A DNA stretch of 64,000 bases from Bryobacter sp. Lineage in GTDB: Bacteria; Acidobacteriota; Terriglobia; Bryobacterales; Bryobacteraceae. The notes below the pieces were generated by a model that ran no database searches, was not told the origin of the DNA, and saw only the letters and a list, made by a program, of their open reading frames with translations. Below are positions 53,363 to 63,466 of the stretch, piece by piece (the first letter of the stretch is position 1; each line of letters starts with the position of its first letter). The DNA is taken from contig JALHNH010000005.1 in NCBI GenBank assembly GCA_022843625.1, forward strand, positions 186,001 to 250,000, read 5' to 3'. A program made the position numbers and the translations under genes.

Positions 53363-54110
53363 AGCGAATTTTCCCCGTTGCCATATCGATCAGCACCAGC
53401 GTCATGGGAGGTACGTCAACCTCTGACTTCGGCATTGGTCTGCCAATCACTGCTGTCACTTTTGTATCGGGCAGGATCTGCTCAAGGTGATTCAACCCGG
53501 TATCAGCCTTCCAAACCTCTTCCCCGCCATTGCTAAGCCGCGCCAGTGCAACACTCGTCACAATCGATCCAAAAGTGATCAACCTGCCATCGGGCTGGGA
53601 CAACTCGAGCGGCTTACCCGATGCCTCTCTCAAGACAAACCGCGCCATATTATATTTCGATCGGTATTGCTCGGCGGGTTCCCGAAAATCTTTCGCTTCG
53701 GTCCGCGGAAAAAGTCCGCCCTTGCGCGGCCTCTCAACATTTCGGATCAAGCGATGTGCACGATAGTCATAAGCCATGGGCTCGTGCGCATGAAACCAAA
53801 TCTTCTCCCCGTCATCCCCAAGAAACCGAGCCGCATTCATGTAATCCGAACTGCGCAGCCCCTCAGCGATCGGGATCACGAGCTTCTCCTCGCCGTCGAG
53901 CGAATGCAGTACCAGCCGAAGCCGAAACCGGTCTTTTTCCGGACGAGGAGGCACCGACGGCAGTGCCGCCTCCTGAGTCTGCATCATCGTCACAATGTAG
54001 TTGCCCGCCCGTGCAGACGCACCGACTGGCCCACCTGCCCCTTCCTTCATAAAAAGGGAACATCCTGTATTCACCAACGACAACAGAAACAACAAAGGCC
54101 GGATACGCAT
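53349..54110 (-). CDS. Lipoprotein of unknown function
   Basis: 253 residues from the ATG at 54110; RIRPLLFLLSLVNTGCSLFMKEG is a plausible lipoprotein signal (Cys 17). No family recognised. The body is beta-rich, with RFRLRLVLHSLDGEEKLVIPIAEGL, WFHAHEPMAYDYRAHRLIRNVERP and ITFGSIVTSVALARLSNGGEEVWKADTGLNHLEQILPDTKV, reminiscent of a propeller or PQQ-like fold. Another start at 54146 (MIEF) would place the signal 12 residues in. The ATG lies in a strong hairpin (54094-54134), and no Shine-Dalgarno sequence is visible. Confidence 0.6.
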   Translation of the reverse strand: MRIRPLLFLLSLVNTGCSLFMKEGAGGPVGASARAGNYIVTMMQTQEAALPSVPPRPEKDRFRLRLVLHSLDGEEKLVIPIAEGLRSSDYMNAARFLGDDGEKIWFHAHEPMAYDYRAHRLIRNVERPRKGGLFPRTEAKDFREPAEQYRSKYNMARFVLREASGKPLELSQPDGRLITFGSIVTSVALARLSNGGEEVWKADTGLNHLEQILPDTKVTAVIGRPMPKSEVDVPPMTLVLIDMATGKIRSIQL

Positions 54111-54134
54111 AACAGGAATGCGTGATCCGGCCTT
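54094..54134 (-). terminator. Strong hairpin between the Dabb gene and the lipoprotein, spanning its start codon
   Basis: On the minus strand AAGGCCGGAT-C-ACGCAT, loop TCCTGTT, ATGCGT-ATCCGGCCTT: a 16-bp stem with one bulged base, followed by TTGTTGTTTCTGTTG. It looks like an intrinsic terminator for the Dabb gene, but the lipoprotein ATG is in its 3' arm (54108-54110), so it could also be an attenuator or mask translation. Confidence 0.6.
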
Positions 54135-54147
54135 GAATTCGATCATC

Positions 54148-54600
54148 CTATTGCACAGGTAGAATCTGATAGGTCGTCGTACCCGGCACGCGAACCTTGT
54201 CGTACACCTTCGCCCAGGCATCGTGAGCCGGGCTCTTGGCATAAGCACCCCACGCTGCAGCATCGACAAATTCCATGCAGGCGCCATGTTCTCTGCGAAC
54301 ACGAGTAGCCGTTGCACCTTCTACTTTGGGGCTTTCAGGGGTAAACTTCTTGGCGCTTGCCGGATCTACACTCACCTGATTCAGCGGTGCGCGCAGCTTT
54401 CCGTACCAGACTCGCTTGATTCCCGTGAAGTCTTTGGCCAATTGATCGGTGGCTTCATAATAAGCCTTGAAATCAGCATCGGTTGCCTCGGGCTTTGGGG
54501 TAAAGGCGAAGCAGTGCATGATCGTCTTTTCTGCCCCCTGGCAAAGCGACGCAATGGTCATCGACATCAGGAAACAAAGGATAGTTTTCTTCATGCCCAT
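54148..54600 (-). CDS. Exported Dabb-domain (stress-responsive A/B barrel) protein
   Basis: 150 residues from the ATG at 54600 (54594, two codons on, is also possible). The signal peptide KKTILCFLMSMTIASLCQGA is followed by KTIMHCFAFTPKPEATDADFKAYYEATDQLAKDFTGIKRVWYGKL and HGACMEFVDAAAWGAYAKSPAHDAWAKVYDKVRVPGTTTYQI, a Dabb dimeric ferredoxin-like barrel (H...F...A...I...G...F-x-D-x-x-A-x-x-x-Y-x-x-x-P-x-H). Unlike most Dabb proteins this one is exported. Function unknown. Divergent overlap with the next gene is avoided by this start. Confidence 0.8.
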   Translation of the reverse strand: MGMKKTILCFLMSMTIASLCQGAEKTIMHCFAFTPKPEATDADFKAYYEATDQLAKDFTGIKRVWYGKLRAPLNQVSVDPASAKKFTPESPKVEGATATRVRREHGACMEFVDAAAWGAYAKSPAHDAWAKVYDKVRVPGTTTYQILPVQ

Positions 54601-54655
54601 AATCGTATCGTGATCATGATCGACTCTGTTCGGCTTCAGCGCATATCCCTTCAGC

Positions 54656-55414
54656 ATGCCCATTAATCCCAAAACCAAGTTCAACGAACCAACCGGTCTC
54701 AGCGGCGAATGGAATACGGAACACTCCACGCTTTTCTGGCATCCCGGCTCTCCCCTTCAGGTCAAATTCGCCATCGAAAAGCTGACAGCGAATCTCTTCA
54801 AGCATGACCCAAAGTCTCCCGAGCATCCCGCCTACATCTGTCCCAATGCTGGCCCATTGGGCGAGATCTTCATCACTCTGCGTCTCGAAGCGGTCTTTCC
54901 TGCCGAACGGCTCTATTCACTTCATGCCGCTTTTAAGGGCTCCCGCAACTGGCTCCTTGAGACGGAGTTCCTTGAAAAATCCAAGACCGCCTTCGACTAC
55001 TGGTGCAGCAAGCTGAAAGTTCCAACCGAAGAGATCCCATGGGCGCAGGCCTCACCGATCCTGCTTGAACAGGAAATCAGGTCAACCCTGGCTGCGGAAG
55101 ATGAAGCCGCATCGAAAAGGGAAGACCCGGCTGCTATTGCCGCGCTCCAGCAGCAAATCCTTGCTTCCATCCGCTCCGGCGACGTGTTCCGCAGTAGTAA
55201 TAAAGAAGGCAACACCCGGATCTATTTCAACGGCACTCACTTCGCTCGTAGAGATGAGGGCGAATACCCCGACTACATCACTTACCCGACAGAGGCTGAA
55301 TTCCTGACAGCCATGCGCCATTGGCACGATTGGAACGCCCGCCGCGATACCTATCCCCATTCGCCGCCAGAGCTGGATGTCTGGCGTTTCATCCAATCTC
55401 AACTCATGCGCTAG
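54656..55414 (+). CDS. Protein of unknown function
   Basis: 252 residues, no signal peptide or membrane segment. GEWNTEHSTLFWHPGSPLQVKFAIEKLTANLF and LYSLHAAFKGSRNWLLETEFLEKSKTAFDYWCSKLKVPTEEIPWAQAS look like a folded soluble domain. The second half has FNGTHFARRDEGEYPDYITYPTEAEFLTAMRHWHDWNARRDTYPHSPPELDVWRFI, with several aromatic and His residues. No family recognised. Ends in an 11-bp overlap with the convergent AraC gene. Confidence 0.65.
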   Translation: MPINPKTKFNEPTGLSGEWNTEHSTLFWHPGSPLQVKFAIEKLTANLFKHDPKSPEHPAYICPNAGPLGEIFITLRLEAVFPAERLYSLHAAFKGSRNWLLETEFLEKSKTAFDYWCSKLKVPTEEIPWAQASPILLEQEIRSTLAAEDEAASKREDPAAIAALQQQILASIRSGDVFRSSNKEGNTRIYFNGTHFARRDEGEYPDYITYPTEAEFLTAMRHWHDWNARRDTYPHSPPELDVWRFIQSQLMR

Positions 55415-56273
55415 TCAAATCCTTATACAGGGCTTTGCGATAGTCTCGTGGCCCCATGCCGCTGAAGCGGCGAAACACTGCGCTGAAGTAGCTGTGATCA
55501 CAGAAACCAACGGACTCACCCACTTCGGTAATCGAAAGACGATTCTGACCCAGCAATTGTTGTGCCTTCGAAATTCGAAGGCGATTGAGATAGGGTACAA
55601 AGGCGCTGCCCGTGGCGTGCCTGAAGTAGCGCATGAAATGGGAATTGCTCATGTTGAGAAGCTGCGCTGCCTGGTCCACCTGGATCGTATCCATATAGTG
55701 CTCGGCCAGATAGTTCAGCAGTGGCTCTAGACGGGTAAGTTCGCGAGGGTGGGGCCCCACAGCGCTCCCTGCTCCACTCGTTTGCTGACCAATCAGAACC
55801 AATATCATCTTCAGATAAGTCTTCATCGCCAATGCAGATTGGGCACCACGTGATGCTGATTCCCTGGTAATCCTTCGCATCAAGTCGATAATTTCTTCAA
55901 TCACTGCTGGAGCGGGGGCAACAACATGAGGTGTCGAGTCGTTCTGCGTTTCAAAAGCACGCAGATATTCGATGCTCTCAGTTGTGGACGTGCCGTCAAC
56001 AACCATGTCACGGCAGAAGGCCAATACTGCGGCCTGGCCGGATTGTAGATGCCAGCCCTGAATTCGCTTGCAGGGCTGGTTTCCGATCAAAACCAGGCTT
56101 CCTGCTTCCAGATTGAGTTGGCTGCCGGCCAATTGCAAAACTGCCGGCCCCCCGTTCACACACACAATCGAATGGGAGTGCGGCGAGTGCATCTCAAACT
56201 CGTCTCGCGCTCTAGCTTCAAGAAAGCTCACCTGGATGGTGCACTCTCTTGCTGGTTCTGGCATCTGTCTCAT
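55404..56273 (-). CDS. AraC-family transcriptional regulator
   Basis: 289 residues. N-terminal half is a cupin-like sensor ([34 protein letters not shown]). The C-terminus is a double [51 protein letters not shown], then [36 protein letters not shown], the canonical AraC signature. The start is at 56273 or three codons on (56264). Only 25 bp separate it from the divergent ASPIC/UnbV gene, so it is the obvious regulator of that gene or of the transport cluster beyond. Confidence 0.92.
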   Translation of the reverse strand: MRQMPEPARECTIQVSFLEARARDEFEMHSPHSHSIVCVNGGPAVLQLAGSQLNLEAGSLVLIGNQPCKRIQGWHLQSGQAAVLAFCRDMVVDGTSTTESIEYLRAFETQNDSTPHVVAPAPAVIEEIIDLMRRITRESASRGAQSALAMKTYLKMILVLIGQQTSGAGSAVGPHPRELTRLEPLLNYLAEHYMDTIQVDQAAQLLNMSNSHFMRYFRHATGSAFVPYLNRLRISKAQQLLGQNRLSITEVGESVGFCDHSYFSAVFRRFSGMGPRDYRKALYKDLTSA

Positions 56274-56298
56274 TTCTAAAATCGTTTACACTTGCCAA

Positions 56299-57939
56299 AT
56301 GGTATTCTCATGTGATCACTTCGTCAAGGTGCTGGCGAGGATTAGTCTACTGGCCGTTCAGTTCGTCGAGATTCCCCAATCTCGAAGCGGATTGCTTTGG
56401 AATCATGAGAACGGTAAATCGACAGACCGTCATTTGCCGGAAACCGTCGGTGCCGGCGTTGCTGTTTTCGACTACAACAATGACGGCTGGATGGATCTCT
56501 ACTTCGTCAACAGCGGACCAGCCGATTTCTACACACCAGCCAAGCCTCTGGCAAACGCTCTTTACCGCAATAACAAGGACGGAAGCTTTACCGATGTTAC
56601 GAAGCTTGCAGGTGTCCCTGGTGCAGGATTCGGAATGGGGGCCGCCGCTGCTGACTACGATGGCGATGGGGACGTCGATCTGCTGCTTACTCAGTATGGA
56701 CAGGACATTCTGTATCGCAACAACGGCAATGGCACCTTTACCGATGTGACAGAAGAGGCCGGCCTCAAAGGAAATGGCTGGCATACATCGGCCGTGTGGT
56801 TTGACTATGATCGCGATGGCAAACTCGACCTCTTCATCGCAACCTATGTTGAGTATCGAAAGGACCTCGTCAAACACTGCTGGGATGCAAAGTTGGCGGT
56901 GAGTGCCTATTGTGTCCCCAAGATGTTTAACTCCACTCGCAGCCGCTTGTTTCATAATCTTGGGCAAGGCCGCTTTGCCGATGTCAGTCAGGAAACGGGA
57001 ATTTCTGTCTATGAAGGCAAGGCTTTCGGTGTGGTTGCGACCGATGTCAACAACGACGGATGGCCGGATCTTTTTATCGCAAGCGATATGGCCCCAAATG
57101 CGCTCTTCATCAATCAGAGCGGCCGTAGCTTTGAAGATGTGGGCCTCAATTCTGGGGTTGCCTACAGCCAGGATGGAGATCCCCGTTCCGGGATGGGTGC
57201 CGACGCTGCTGACTTTAATTCAGACGGTTGGCAAGACCTATTTGTCGCCAATATTGACCAGCAGTATTTCTCTCTTTACCGCAATCAAAAGGATCTTACC
57301 TTTCATGAAGAAGCAGGAGAGCAACGCCGCGATACGCGCTTGCTCAGCGGCTGGGGACTCAAGTTTTTCGACTATGACAACGACGGTGATCCAGACCTGA
57401 TTCTGGCCAATGGACACCCCGACGACATGATTGCCAAACGAATGCCTGGAGTCAGCTATGCTGAGCCGCTTCTGCTCTTTGAAAATCGCAAGGGGAGCTA
57501 TAGCAACGTCAGCTCTCAGAGCGGTGCCGTGTTCAAAAAAAACTGGAATGCTCGTGGTTTGGCCGTCGCTGACTTCGATAATGATGGGGACCTTGATGTT
57601 GTAATCTGCATCAACGGCTCGGCGCCCCTCTTGCTCAATAACGAAGGTGGAAACCGAAAGAACTGGATCGGCTTGCGGTTACAATCGCGCACTAGCAATC
57701 CACTGGCAGAGGGAGCCGTGATTGAGTGGAAAGCCGACGGGCTTGCGCAGCGTCGCCATCGCTCCAGCGGCGGCAGCTTCCTCTCCTCTCATGACCACCG
57801 CGAGATTCTCGGCCTTGGCTCAGGCACAATCGCAAGCGTCAAGATCACTTGGCCTTCGGGCAAGGTTAGCCTCTTACCCTCCACTAGGGCCGGACAATAC
57901 CTGGATGCTTGGGAACCGGCGGAAAACACTCCCAAATGA
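56299..57939 (+). CDS. ASPIC/UnbV protein with FG-GAP/VCBS repeats
   Basis: 546 residues from the ATG at 56299; an earlier in-frame start overlaps the divergent regulator. Residues 30-430 hold repeated FG-GAP units with calcium-binding loops: [105 protein letters not shown]. The last 100 residues ([23 protein letters not shown], then [10 protein letters not shown]) are ASPIC/UnbV. Such proteins are exported and common in Acidobacteria next to TonB receptors and TPR proteins. TACACT lies 6 nt before the ATG. Confidence 0.9.
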   Translation: MVFSCDHFVKVLARISLLAVQFVEIPQSRSGLLWNHENGKSTDRHLPETVGAGVAVFDYNNDGWMDLYFVNSGPADFYTPAKPLANALYRNNKDGSFTDVTKLAGVPGAGFGMGAAAADYDGDGDVDLLLTQYGQDILYRNNGNGTFTDVTEEAGLKGNGWHTSAVWFDYDRDGKLDLFIATYVEYRKDLVKHCWDAKLAVSAYCVPKMFNSTRSRLFHNLGQGRFADVSQETGISVYEGKAFGVVATDVNNDGWPDLFIASDMAPNALFINQSGRSFEDVGLNSGVAYSQDGDPRSGMGADAADFNSDGWQDLFVANIDQQYFSLYRNQKDLTFHEEAGEQRRDTRLLSGWGLKFFDYDNDGDPDLILANGHPDDMIAKRMPGVSYAEPLLLFENRKGSYSNVSSQSGAVFKKNWNARGLAVADFDNDGDLDVVICINGSAPLLLNNEGGNRKNWIGLRLQSRTSNPLAEGAVIEWKADGLAQRRHRSSGGSFLSSHDHREILGLGSGTIASVKITWPSGKVSLLPSTRAGQYLDAWEPAENTPK

Positions 57940-58044
57940 TCGTTTTGTCATAGTTTTTCGATAGAATCGTCCTAACACTTTCAAAAAACAACTGGTATGA
58001 TCAGCATCACTGACTGCTCCCAAGGAGCGATCAAGGAGATTTCC

Positions 58045-61000
58045 ATGCTGAATTCCAGGGTCATTCGAGCCTTGTTTTTGTTTCTCGCTACCACCTTTTC
58101 TGGCTGGAGCCAAACCATCACTGGCACCGTTACTGGCAGTATTACCGATTCAAGCGGCGGTGCGATTAGTGGCGCAACTGCGACTCTTCGCAGCAGGGCA
58201 ACCAATGAAGTTCGCTCCGTCAAAGCCAGCGAGAACGGAGACTTCGTGTTCAATGCGGTTCTCCCAGGCACTTACAACCTGACGGTGGAGCAGACTGGCT
58301 TCAAGACCCTTGAGCGCACCGGGCTTGTATTGACGGCCACACAGAGGCTTGCCGTTGGTTCTCTCCAGATGGCGATCGGGGCAGTAAGCGACAAAATCAC
58401 GGTTGAAGCAATCGGAGCTACTGTGCAAACGTCGAGCTCTGGAAATTCTGCCGAACTCTCGGGCAAGCAACTCAATCAGTTGATGACACGGGGCCGGGAC
58501 GTGATCTCACTCCTAAGAGTGCTACCAGGCGTAGGCACTGGAAACGATGAGAATGCGTTGGGCGGTACATTTGGGACAGGCACTCCCAATATTGGCGGCC
58601 AGCGAAACGGGATGAATACGATGTCCTCCGACGGTCAATCAGGCAATGATGCCGATGGCGTAGGGGGCTTCAATGGCATGACCAGCCTGGATGCCATCGC
58701 GGAAGTGAAGGTGCTGCTGAACAACTACCAGGCTGAATATGGCCGCAACGGTGGCGCGAGCATCAATCTGATCACCAAGTCGGGCACCAAGGACTTTCAC
58801 GGCAGCCTCTACTGGTATGTCCGCAACAACGCGCTTAACGCCAACGACTTCTTCTTAAACCGCAACAGCCAGGCCCGCCCACTCTATCGCTACAACACCT
58901 TCGGTGGAACTATTGGCGGCCCGGTGTACATTCCAGGCAAGTTCAACAAAAGCAAAGATAAATTCTTCTTCTTCTATTCGCGGGAAAATTGGGAGATTCG
59001 CGAGCCCGGCAATACACGCCGAGTCACGATGCCCACGGCCCTCGAACGCCAAGGCAATTACTCTCAGACTCTCGACGTCAACGGCCGCATCATCCCGATT
59101 ACAGACCCAAGCACCGGTGCACCTTTCGCCGGAAACATCATCCCGGCTAACCGGCTCAACCGCAACGGTCAGTCATTGCTAAACGTATTTCCGCTGCCCA
59201 ACTTCCTCGATCGAGGTATTTCCGGTGGCAACTATAACTATACGTTTCAAGGCATTCGCCAACATCCCAAGAAGCTCAATACACTCAAGGGGGATTACAA
59301 CTTTACTCAGAATGACCGAGTCTCGGTGCGCTACACCGGTTGGTGGGCCGATCAACGCGGCCACGATGCAGCTGCTGCGGTTAACTCCAATTGGGACCAC
59401 GTCTACGGCCACTATCTTTTCAAGACCGATCAGGTACAGACCAACTACACCAAAGTGATTCGCCCCAACATCATCAATGAAGCGCAGTTTGGCTACCGGG
59501 TTCTGGGTGAAATCGGTGCGCCCAATTCCGCTGACTATTTCGACAGGGCGACACGATCCAAGGTTGGTCTTGGCTCGCTCGGCCAGTTGAACCCCTCTGG
59601 CAACCCTTTGGACATCATGCCGGCTCTCAGCTTTGGCGGTGTTCCGAGCGCAGCAGGCGTCGGCTATGATGGCCGGCTACCGATTGACGCTCGCGACTGG
59701 CGTTACAACTACAGTGACAACCTCAGCTGGGTTCGCGGTGCCCATTCTCTGAAATTTGGTCTCTACGGTGAATATCAAATGAACAGCGAAGGGCCTCGTT
59801 CGAACTTCGGTGGTAACTTCGCCTTTGGCCGAAATGTGAACAATCCTCTGGATTCAAACTATGCTTACTCGAATGCTGTCCTCGGTAACTTTGAAACCTA
59901 CAGCGAGAGCACCACACGCACGGCAGGTGTGGCACGTCAGGGGCTATTTGAGCTCTATGCGCAGGATTCCTGGAAGGTCAACCGCCGCCTGACTGTCGAT
60001 ATCGGGGTGCGATTCACCACCTTCACTCCCTGGAAAGTTCAGGACGGCAATGGAGCTGCTTTGGCCCTGGAACGCTTCGAACCAGGCAAGGTGCCAGCTT
60101 TCATTCAGCCTGTCCTGGCAAATGGTGTTCGTTCGGGACGCAATCCTCTTACAGGATCAATTCTGCCTGCGGTCATGATTGGATCTTTTGCCCCTGGCTC
60201 TGGCGACCCCGCAAATGGAATGGTGGTTTCCGGGTCTGATTTACTTCCTCCCGGATTCTCAACAAGAGGCTGGCAGGCCGCTCCGCGTTTCGGATTTGCC
60301 TACGATGTCTTCGGCAACGGCAAGACGGCCATCCGCGGCGGTATTGGTGTCAGCAAGCAGGCTGTACCTGGCGCAGGCTCTTACCTCTGGGAGACCCGCA
60401 CCAATCCACCTGTGCAATACAACCCCCAGATTTTCTACGGTACTCTCGACACTTTCAAGTCGGCGGCCGGCACTTTCTTCCCCAGCAACATCAGCGCTTA
60501 TGAACGCAACCCCAAAGGTGCAACTGTTACAAATTACTCGTTAGCGGTTCAGCACGATCTTGGATGGCAAACGGTGCTCGACGTGTCTTATGTAGGCAAC
60601 CGGTCACAACATCTTCAGCAATCGCGTGATCTCAATACGCTGCCATATGGTGCACGCTTCGCTACAGCTAATGCAGATCCCAGTGCTCCTGGCCGTCCAT
60701 TACCGGACAACTTCTTACGCCCTTACCCGGGCTACGGCTCGCTCCGCTATGTGGAGAACTCGGGCTATGGAAACTACAATGCTCTGCAAACTTCGATCAA
60801 CCGCCGGATGAGTTCTTCCTTGCAGTACGGGGTTGCCTACACATGGTCCAAGGCGATGGATCTCACCAGTGGCGACAACGGATTTGTCCCTATGTTCAGA
60901 CCTTACCGGATCTGGAACTATGGCAAGTCCAGCTATGATCAGACCCACGTTTTCGTTCTGAATTATCTGTGGGATCTACCCAAGGCTGGCACCAAAATGA

Positions 61001-61503
61001 ACAATGCCGTTGCCAAAGTGATTCTCGACAATTGGCAGCTTTCGGGCATCGTCACCATGGCGAGCGGCACCCCCCGGGACATTGGTTACTCTACCGTCGA
61101 TGGCGCTGATATCACGGGCGGTGGCGACGGCGGGCGCGTCATTGTGACAGGGAATGCGATCTTGCCCAAGAGCGAACAAACCTTTGATCGCTTCTTCAAT
61201 ACTTCTGCCTTCGCGCGGCCCGCGCGCGGTGATTTTGGCAATGCTCCAAAGGATGTTTTCCGCGGCCCGGGCATCAATAACTTCGACATCTCGTTCTTCA
61301 AGAGAATCCCGATCAAGACCGAAGGCCGTTACTTCCAGTTCCGCTGGGAGATGTACAACGCCTTCAATCACACGCAATTCAACGGGGTCGATAACCAGGC
61401 CCGCTTCGACTTGCAAGGCAATCAGGTAAACGCCCAGTTTGGACGCTTCACTTCGAGCCGCTCACCACGTATCATGCAGGGATCACTCAGCTTCAATTTC
61501 TAA
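58045..61503 (+). CDS. TonB-dependent receptor, Oar-like
   Basis: 1152 residues from the ATG at 58045, with AAGGAG 6 nt before it; an ATG at 57997 has no ribosome site. Signal peptide IRALFLFLATTFSGWSQ; carboxypeptidase-regulatory domain TGSITDSSGGAISGATATLRS to NLTVEQTGFKTL; plug with LSGKQLNQLMTRGRDVISLLRVLPGVGTG and GGASINLITKSGTKDFHGSLYWYVRNN; barrel ending QGSLSFNF. Its stop overlaps the TPR gene start (TAATG), so the two are coupled. Confidence 0.93.
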   Translation: MLNSRVIRALFLFLATTFSGWSQTITGTVTGSITDSSGGAISGATATLRSRATNEVRSVKASENGDFVFNAVLPGTYNLTVEQTGFKTLERTGLVLTATQRLAVGSLQMAIGAVSDKITVEAIGATVQTSSSGNSAELSGKQLNQLMTRGRDVISLLRVLPGVGTGNDENALGGTFGTGTPNIGGQRNGMNTMSSDGQSGNDADGVGGFNGMTSLDAIAEVKVLLNNYQAEYGRNGGASINLITKSGTKDFHGSLYWYVRNNALNANDFFLNRNSQARPLYRYNTFGGTIGGPVYIPGKFNKSKDKFFFFYSRENWEIREPGNTRRVTMPTALERQGNYSQTLDVNGRIIPITDPSTGAPFAGNIIPANRLNRNGQSLLNVFPLPNFLDRGISGGNYNYTFQGIRQHPKKLNTLKGDYNFTQNDRVSVRYTGWWADQRGHDAAAAVNSNWDHVYGHYLFKTDQVQTNYTKVIRPNIINEAQFGYRVLGEIGAPNSADYFDRATRSKVGLGSLGQLNPSGNPLDIMPALSFGGVPSAAGVGYDGRLPIDARDWRYNYSDNLSWVRGAHSLKFGLYGEYQMNSEGPRSNFGGNFAFGRNVNNPLDSNYAYSNAVLGNFETYSESTTRTAGVARQGLFELYAQDSWKVNRRLTVDIGVRFTTFTPWKVQDGNGAALALERFEPGKVPAFIQPVLANGVRSGRNPLTGSILPAVMIGSFAPGSGDPANGMVVSGSDLLPPGFSTRGWQAAPRFGFAYDVFGNGKTAIRGGIGVSKQAVPGAGSYLWETRTNPPVQYNPQIFYGTLDTFKSAAGTFFPSNISAYERNPKGATVTNYSLAVQHDLGWQTVLDVSYVGNRSQHLQQSRDLNTLPYGARFATANADPSAPGRPLPDNFLRPYPGYGSLRYVENSGYGNYNALQTSINRRMSSSLQYGVAYTWSKAMDLTSGDNGFVPMFRPYRIWNYGKSSYDQTHVFVLNYLWDLPKAGTKMNNAVAKVILDNWQLSGIVTMASGTPRDIGYSTVDGADITGGGDGGRVIVTGNAILPKSEQTFDRFFNTSAFARPARGDFGNAPKDVFRGPGINNFDISFFKRIPIKTEGRYFQFRWEMYNAFNHTQFNGVDNQARFDLQGNQVNAQFGRFTSSRSPRIMQGSLSFNF

Positions 61504-62384
61504 TGCGCACGATCCTGACACTTGCCATCCTGCTGACGAACCAGTTGGCTGCACAAGTGGATCTGGGATTGCGTGCACAGAAAGCTGGCGAATTCGAAAA
61601 GGCGGCGGCGGTGTACCGGGAACTTCTTGAGAAGAACCCACGGGACACCGCCGCCCGTCATTTGCTAGGTATGTGTCAGTTGCAGATGGGACAGATGGCG
61701 GAAGGCATTGCGAGCCTTGAGACAGTAGTTAAAGAGAATCCACAGAATCGTCAGGCGGTGTACACGCTGGTTTCTACCTACGTTGCCACAAGTATGCTCG
61801 ACGAGGCCCAGAAGCGGATCGAGACCAATCTGCGACAGGACCGCAGTGCCGAGGCTTCATTCATGCGCGGCTCTTACTTTATGGCGAGAGCCGACTACGA
61901 AGGAGCAATCAAGCAGCTCGAAACTGCGCGAAAGCTCAAACCCGGGCTTGCTGGCTTGAGTTCGATGCTTGGCGTTACCTATGGTTTTGCCAATAGATCG
62001 GATCAAGCAATCACGATGCTCGAAGCTGCGCTGAAGGAGAATCCGCGAGACGGCAATGCGGCTGCTTTTCTTGGTTGGCTCTATAAAGAACGAGACCGCA
62101 GCAGTGAGGCAACGACTCTACTTGAGCAGACCGTCAGAGACCGGCCTGGCGACTACGGTGCTCTCTTTCTGCTCGCTCAATTGACGCAATCTCGTGGCAA
62201 TACAGCCGAGGCTGCCGGGATGTTGGAAAAGGTTGTGGAGGCACAGCCTGAACATCGGGGCGCCCATGTTTTGCTGGCCCGCCTCTATCAACAGCTCAAT
62301 CGGCCTGACGACGCAGCACGCGAACGTGCAATTGTGGCAAAGCTTAATGCGGCGCAGCAAGCCGCTCAACCTGGCGCTCGTTAA
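61503..62384 (+). CDS. TPR-repeat protein coupled to the TonB receptor
   Basis: 293 residues. A signal-like N-terminus (RTILTLAILLTNQLAAQ) precedes about seven tetratricopeptide repeats: LGLRAQKAGEFEKAAAVYRELLEKNP, RHLLGMCQLQMGQMAEGIASLETVVKENP, LGVTYGFANRSDQAITMLEAALKENP, LLARLYQQLNRPDDAARERAIV. Exported TPR proteins of this kind often accompany ASPIC/UnbV proteins and receptors in Acidobacteria; role unknown. One-base overlap upstream, 23 bp to the next gene. Confidence 0.88.
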   Translation: MRTILTLAILLTNQLAAQVDLGLRAQKAGEFEKAAAVYRELLEKNPRDTAARHLLGMCQLQMGQMAEGIASLETVVKENPQNRQAVYTLVSTYVATSMLDEAQKRIETNLRQDRSAEASFMRGSYFMARADYEGAIKQLETARKLKPGLAGLSSMLGVTYGFANRSDQAITMLEAALKENPRDGNAAAFLGWLYKERDRSSEATTLLEQTVRDRPGDYGALFLLAQLTQSRGNTAEAAGMLEKVVEAQPEHRGAHVLLARLYQQLNRPDDAARERAIVAKLNAAQQAAQPGAR

Positions 62385-62407
62385 TTTTGGATCGAGGGAA
62401 ATCAAAA

Positions 62408-63466
62408 ATGCAATCTCCTGCACTGACTCGGCGAAGCCTCCTCAGCACTGCCTTTACCGGTGTTGCGGCCCTTTCAGCCCAGACTCAAAATCGGGACTAT
62501 GCCGGGCCGAACCCCGTCCGCTACCCTGACGCGGACATCATCTCCCTCGACAAGCGCTTCGACAAATACCGCCTGGGCAACACTCCGATCCGTCGTCTGC
62601 ACACGGGCATGTTGTGGCCTGAAGGTCCTGCCTGGCACGGTGGCGGCCGCTACCTTGTCTGGAGCGATATCCCAAACGACGTGCAGATGCGCTGGCTTGA
62701 AGAAGACGGCCACGTCAGCATCATCCACAATCCCGCAGGCTATAGCAACGGTAATACCTTCGACTATCAGGGCCGTCAGCTTTCTGCCGAACACGGCAAT
62801 CGCCGTGTGGTTCGCTACGAACACAATGGCACCATCACGGTGATTGCCGACAAGTTCAACGGCAAGCCGCTCAATGCACCGAACGATCTCGTTGTTCACC
62901 CTGATGGCGCCATCTGGTTTACGGATCCTGGCTACGGGGCGATGCTCGAATATGAAGGCAACAAGGGCAAACTGGAAATCAAAGAGGCGGTCTATAGTGT
63001 TGACCCACAAAACGGGCGCATCGAGAAAATGACCGATGAAATTTACAAGCCCAACGGCATCTGCTTCTCACCTGACTACAAGAAACTTTACGTAGGAGAT
63101 ACTGGCTCAACTCACATCCCCGAGGCCCCGAAGAACATCAAGGTTTGGGATGTGGTGGATGCAAAATCGTTGCGCGGCGGCAAGCAGTACGTTTCGATGG
63201 CGCTGGCTGGCAAGGGCGCTGGTATTCCCGATGGCATTCGCGCGGACACAGACGGCAACATCTGGGTCGGTTCCGGTTGGGTCGGAGCTGGCTACGATGG
63301 CGTCCAGGTCTTCTCCCCGGAAGGTGACAGGATCGGGCAAATCCTTTTGCCCGAGATCTGCTCCAATCTCTGCTTCGGTGGTCGCAAACGGAACCGCCTC
63401 TTTATGACTGCGGGGCAATCGCTCTACACGGTCTACACAGAGGCGCGAGGGGCACATATTGCCTGA
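62408..63466 (+). CDS. SMP-30/gluconolactonase-family enzyme with Tat-like signal
   Basis: 352 residues from the ATG at 62408, with GAGGGA before it; a TTG at 62387 is rejected. SPALTRRSLLSTAFTGVAALSAQ is a twin-arginine type signal. The propeller has the four metal-ligand contexts: MLWPEGPAWHGGG (Glu), LNAPNDLVVHPDGAIWFTDPG (Asn), KPNGICFSPDYKKLYV (Asn) and IPDGIRADTDGNIWVG (Asp). The family hydrolyses sugar lactones. Together with the next transporter it points to sugar-acid metabolism; the substrate is not certain. Confidence 0.9.
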   Translation: MQSPALTRRSLLSTAFTGVAALSAQTQNRDYAGPNPVRYPDADIISLDKRFDKYRLGNTPIRRLHTGMLWPEGPAWHGGGRYLVWSDIPNDVQMRWLEEDGHVSIIHNPAGYSNGNTFDYQGRQLSAEHGNRRVVRYEHNGTITVIADKFNGKPLNAPNDLVVHPDGAIWFTDPGYGAMLEYEGNKGKLEIKEAVYSVDPQNGRIEKMTDEIYKPNGICFSPDYKKLYVGDTGSTHIPEAPKNIKVWDVVDAKSLRGGKQYVSMALAGKGAGIPDGIRADTDGNIWVGSGWVGAGYDGVQVFSPEGDRIGQILLPEICSNLCFGGRKRNRLFMTAGQSLYTVYTEARGAHIA

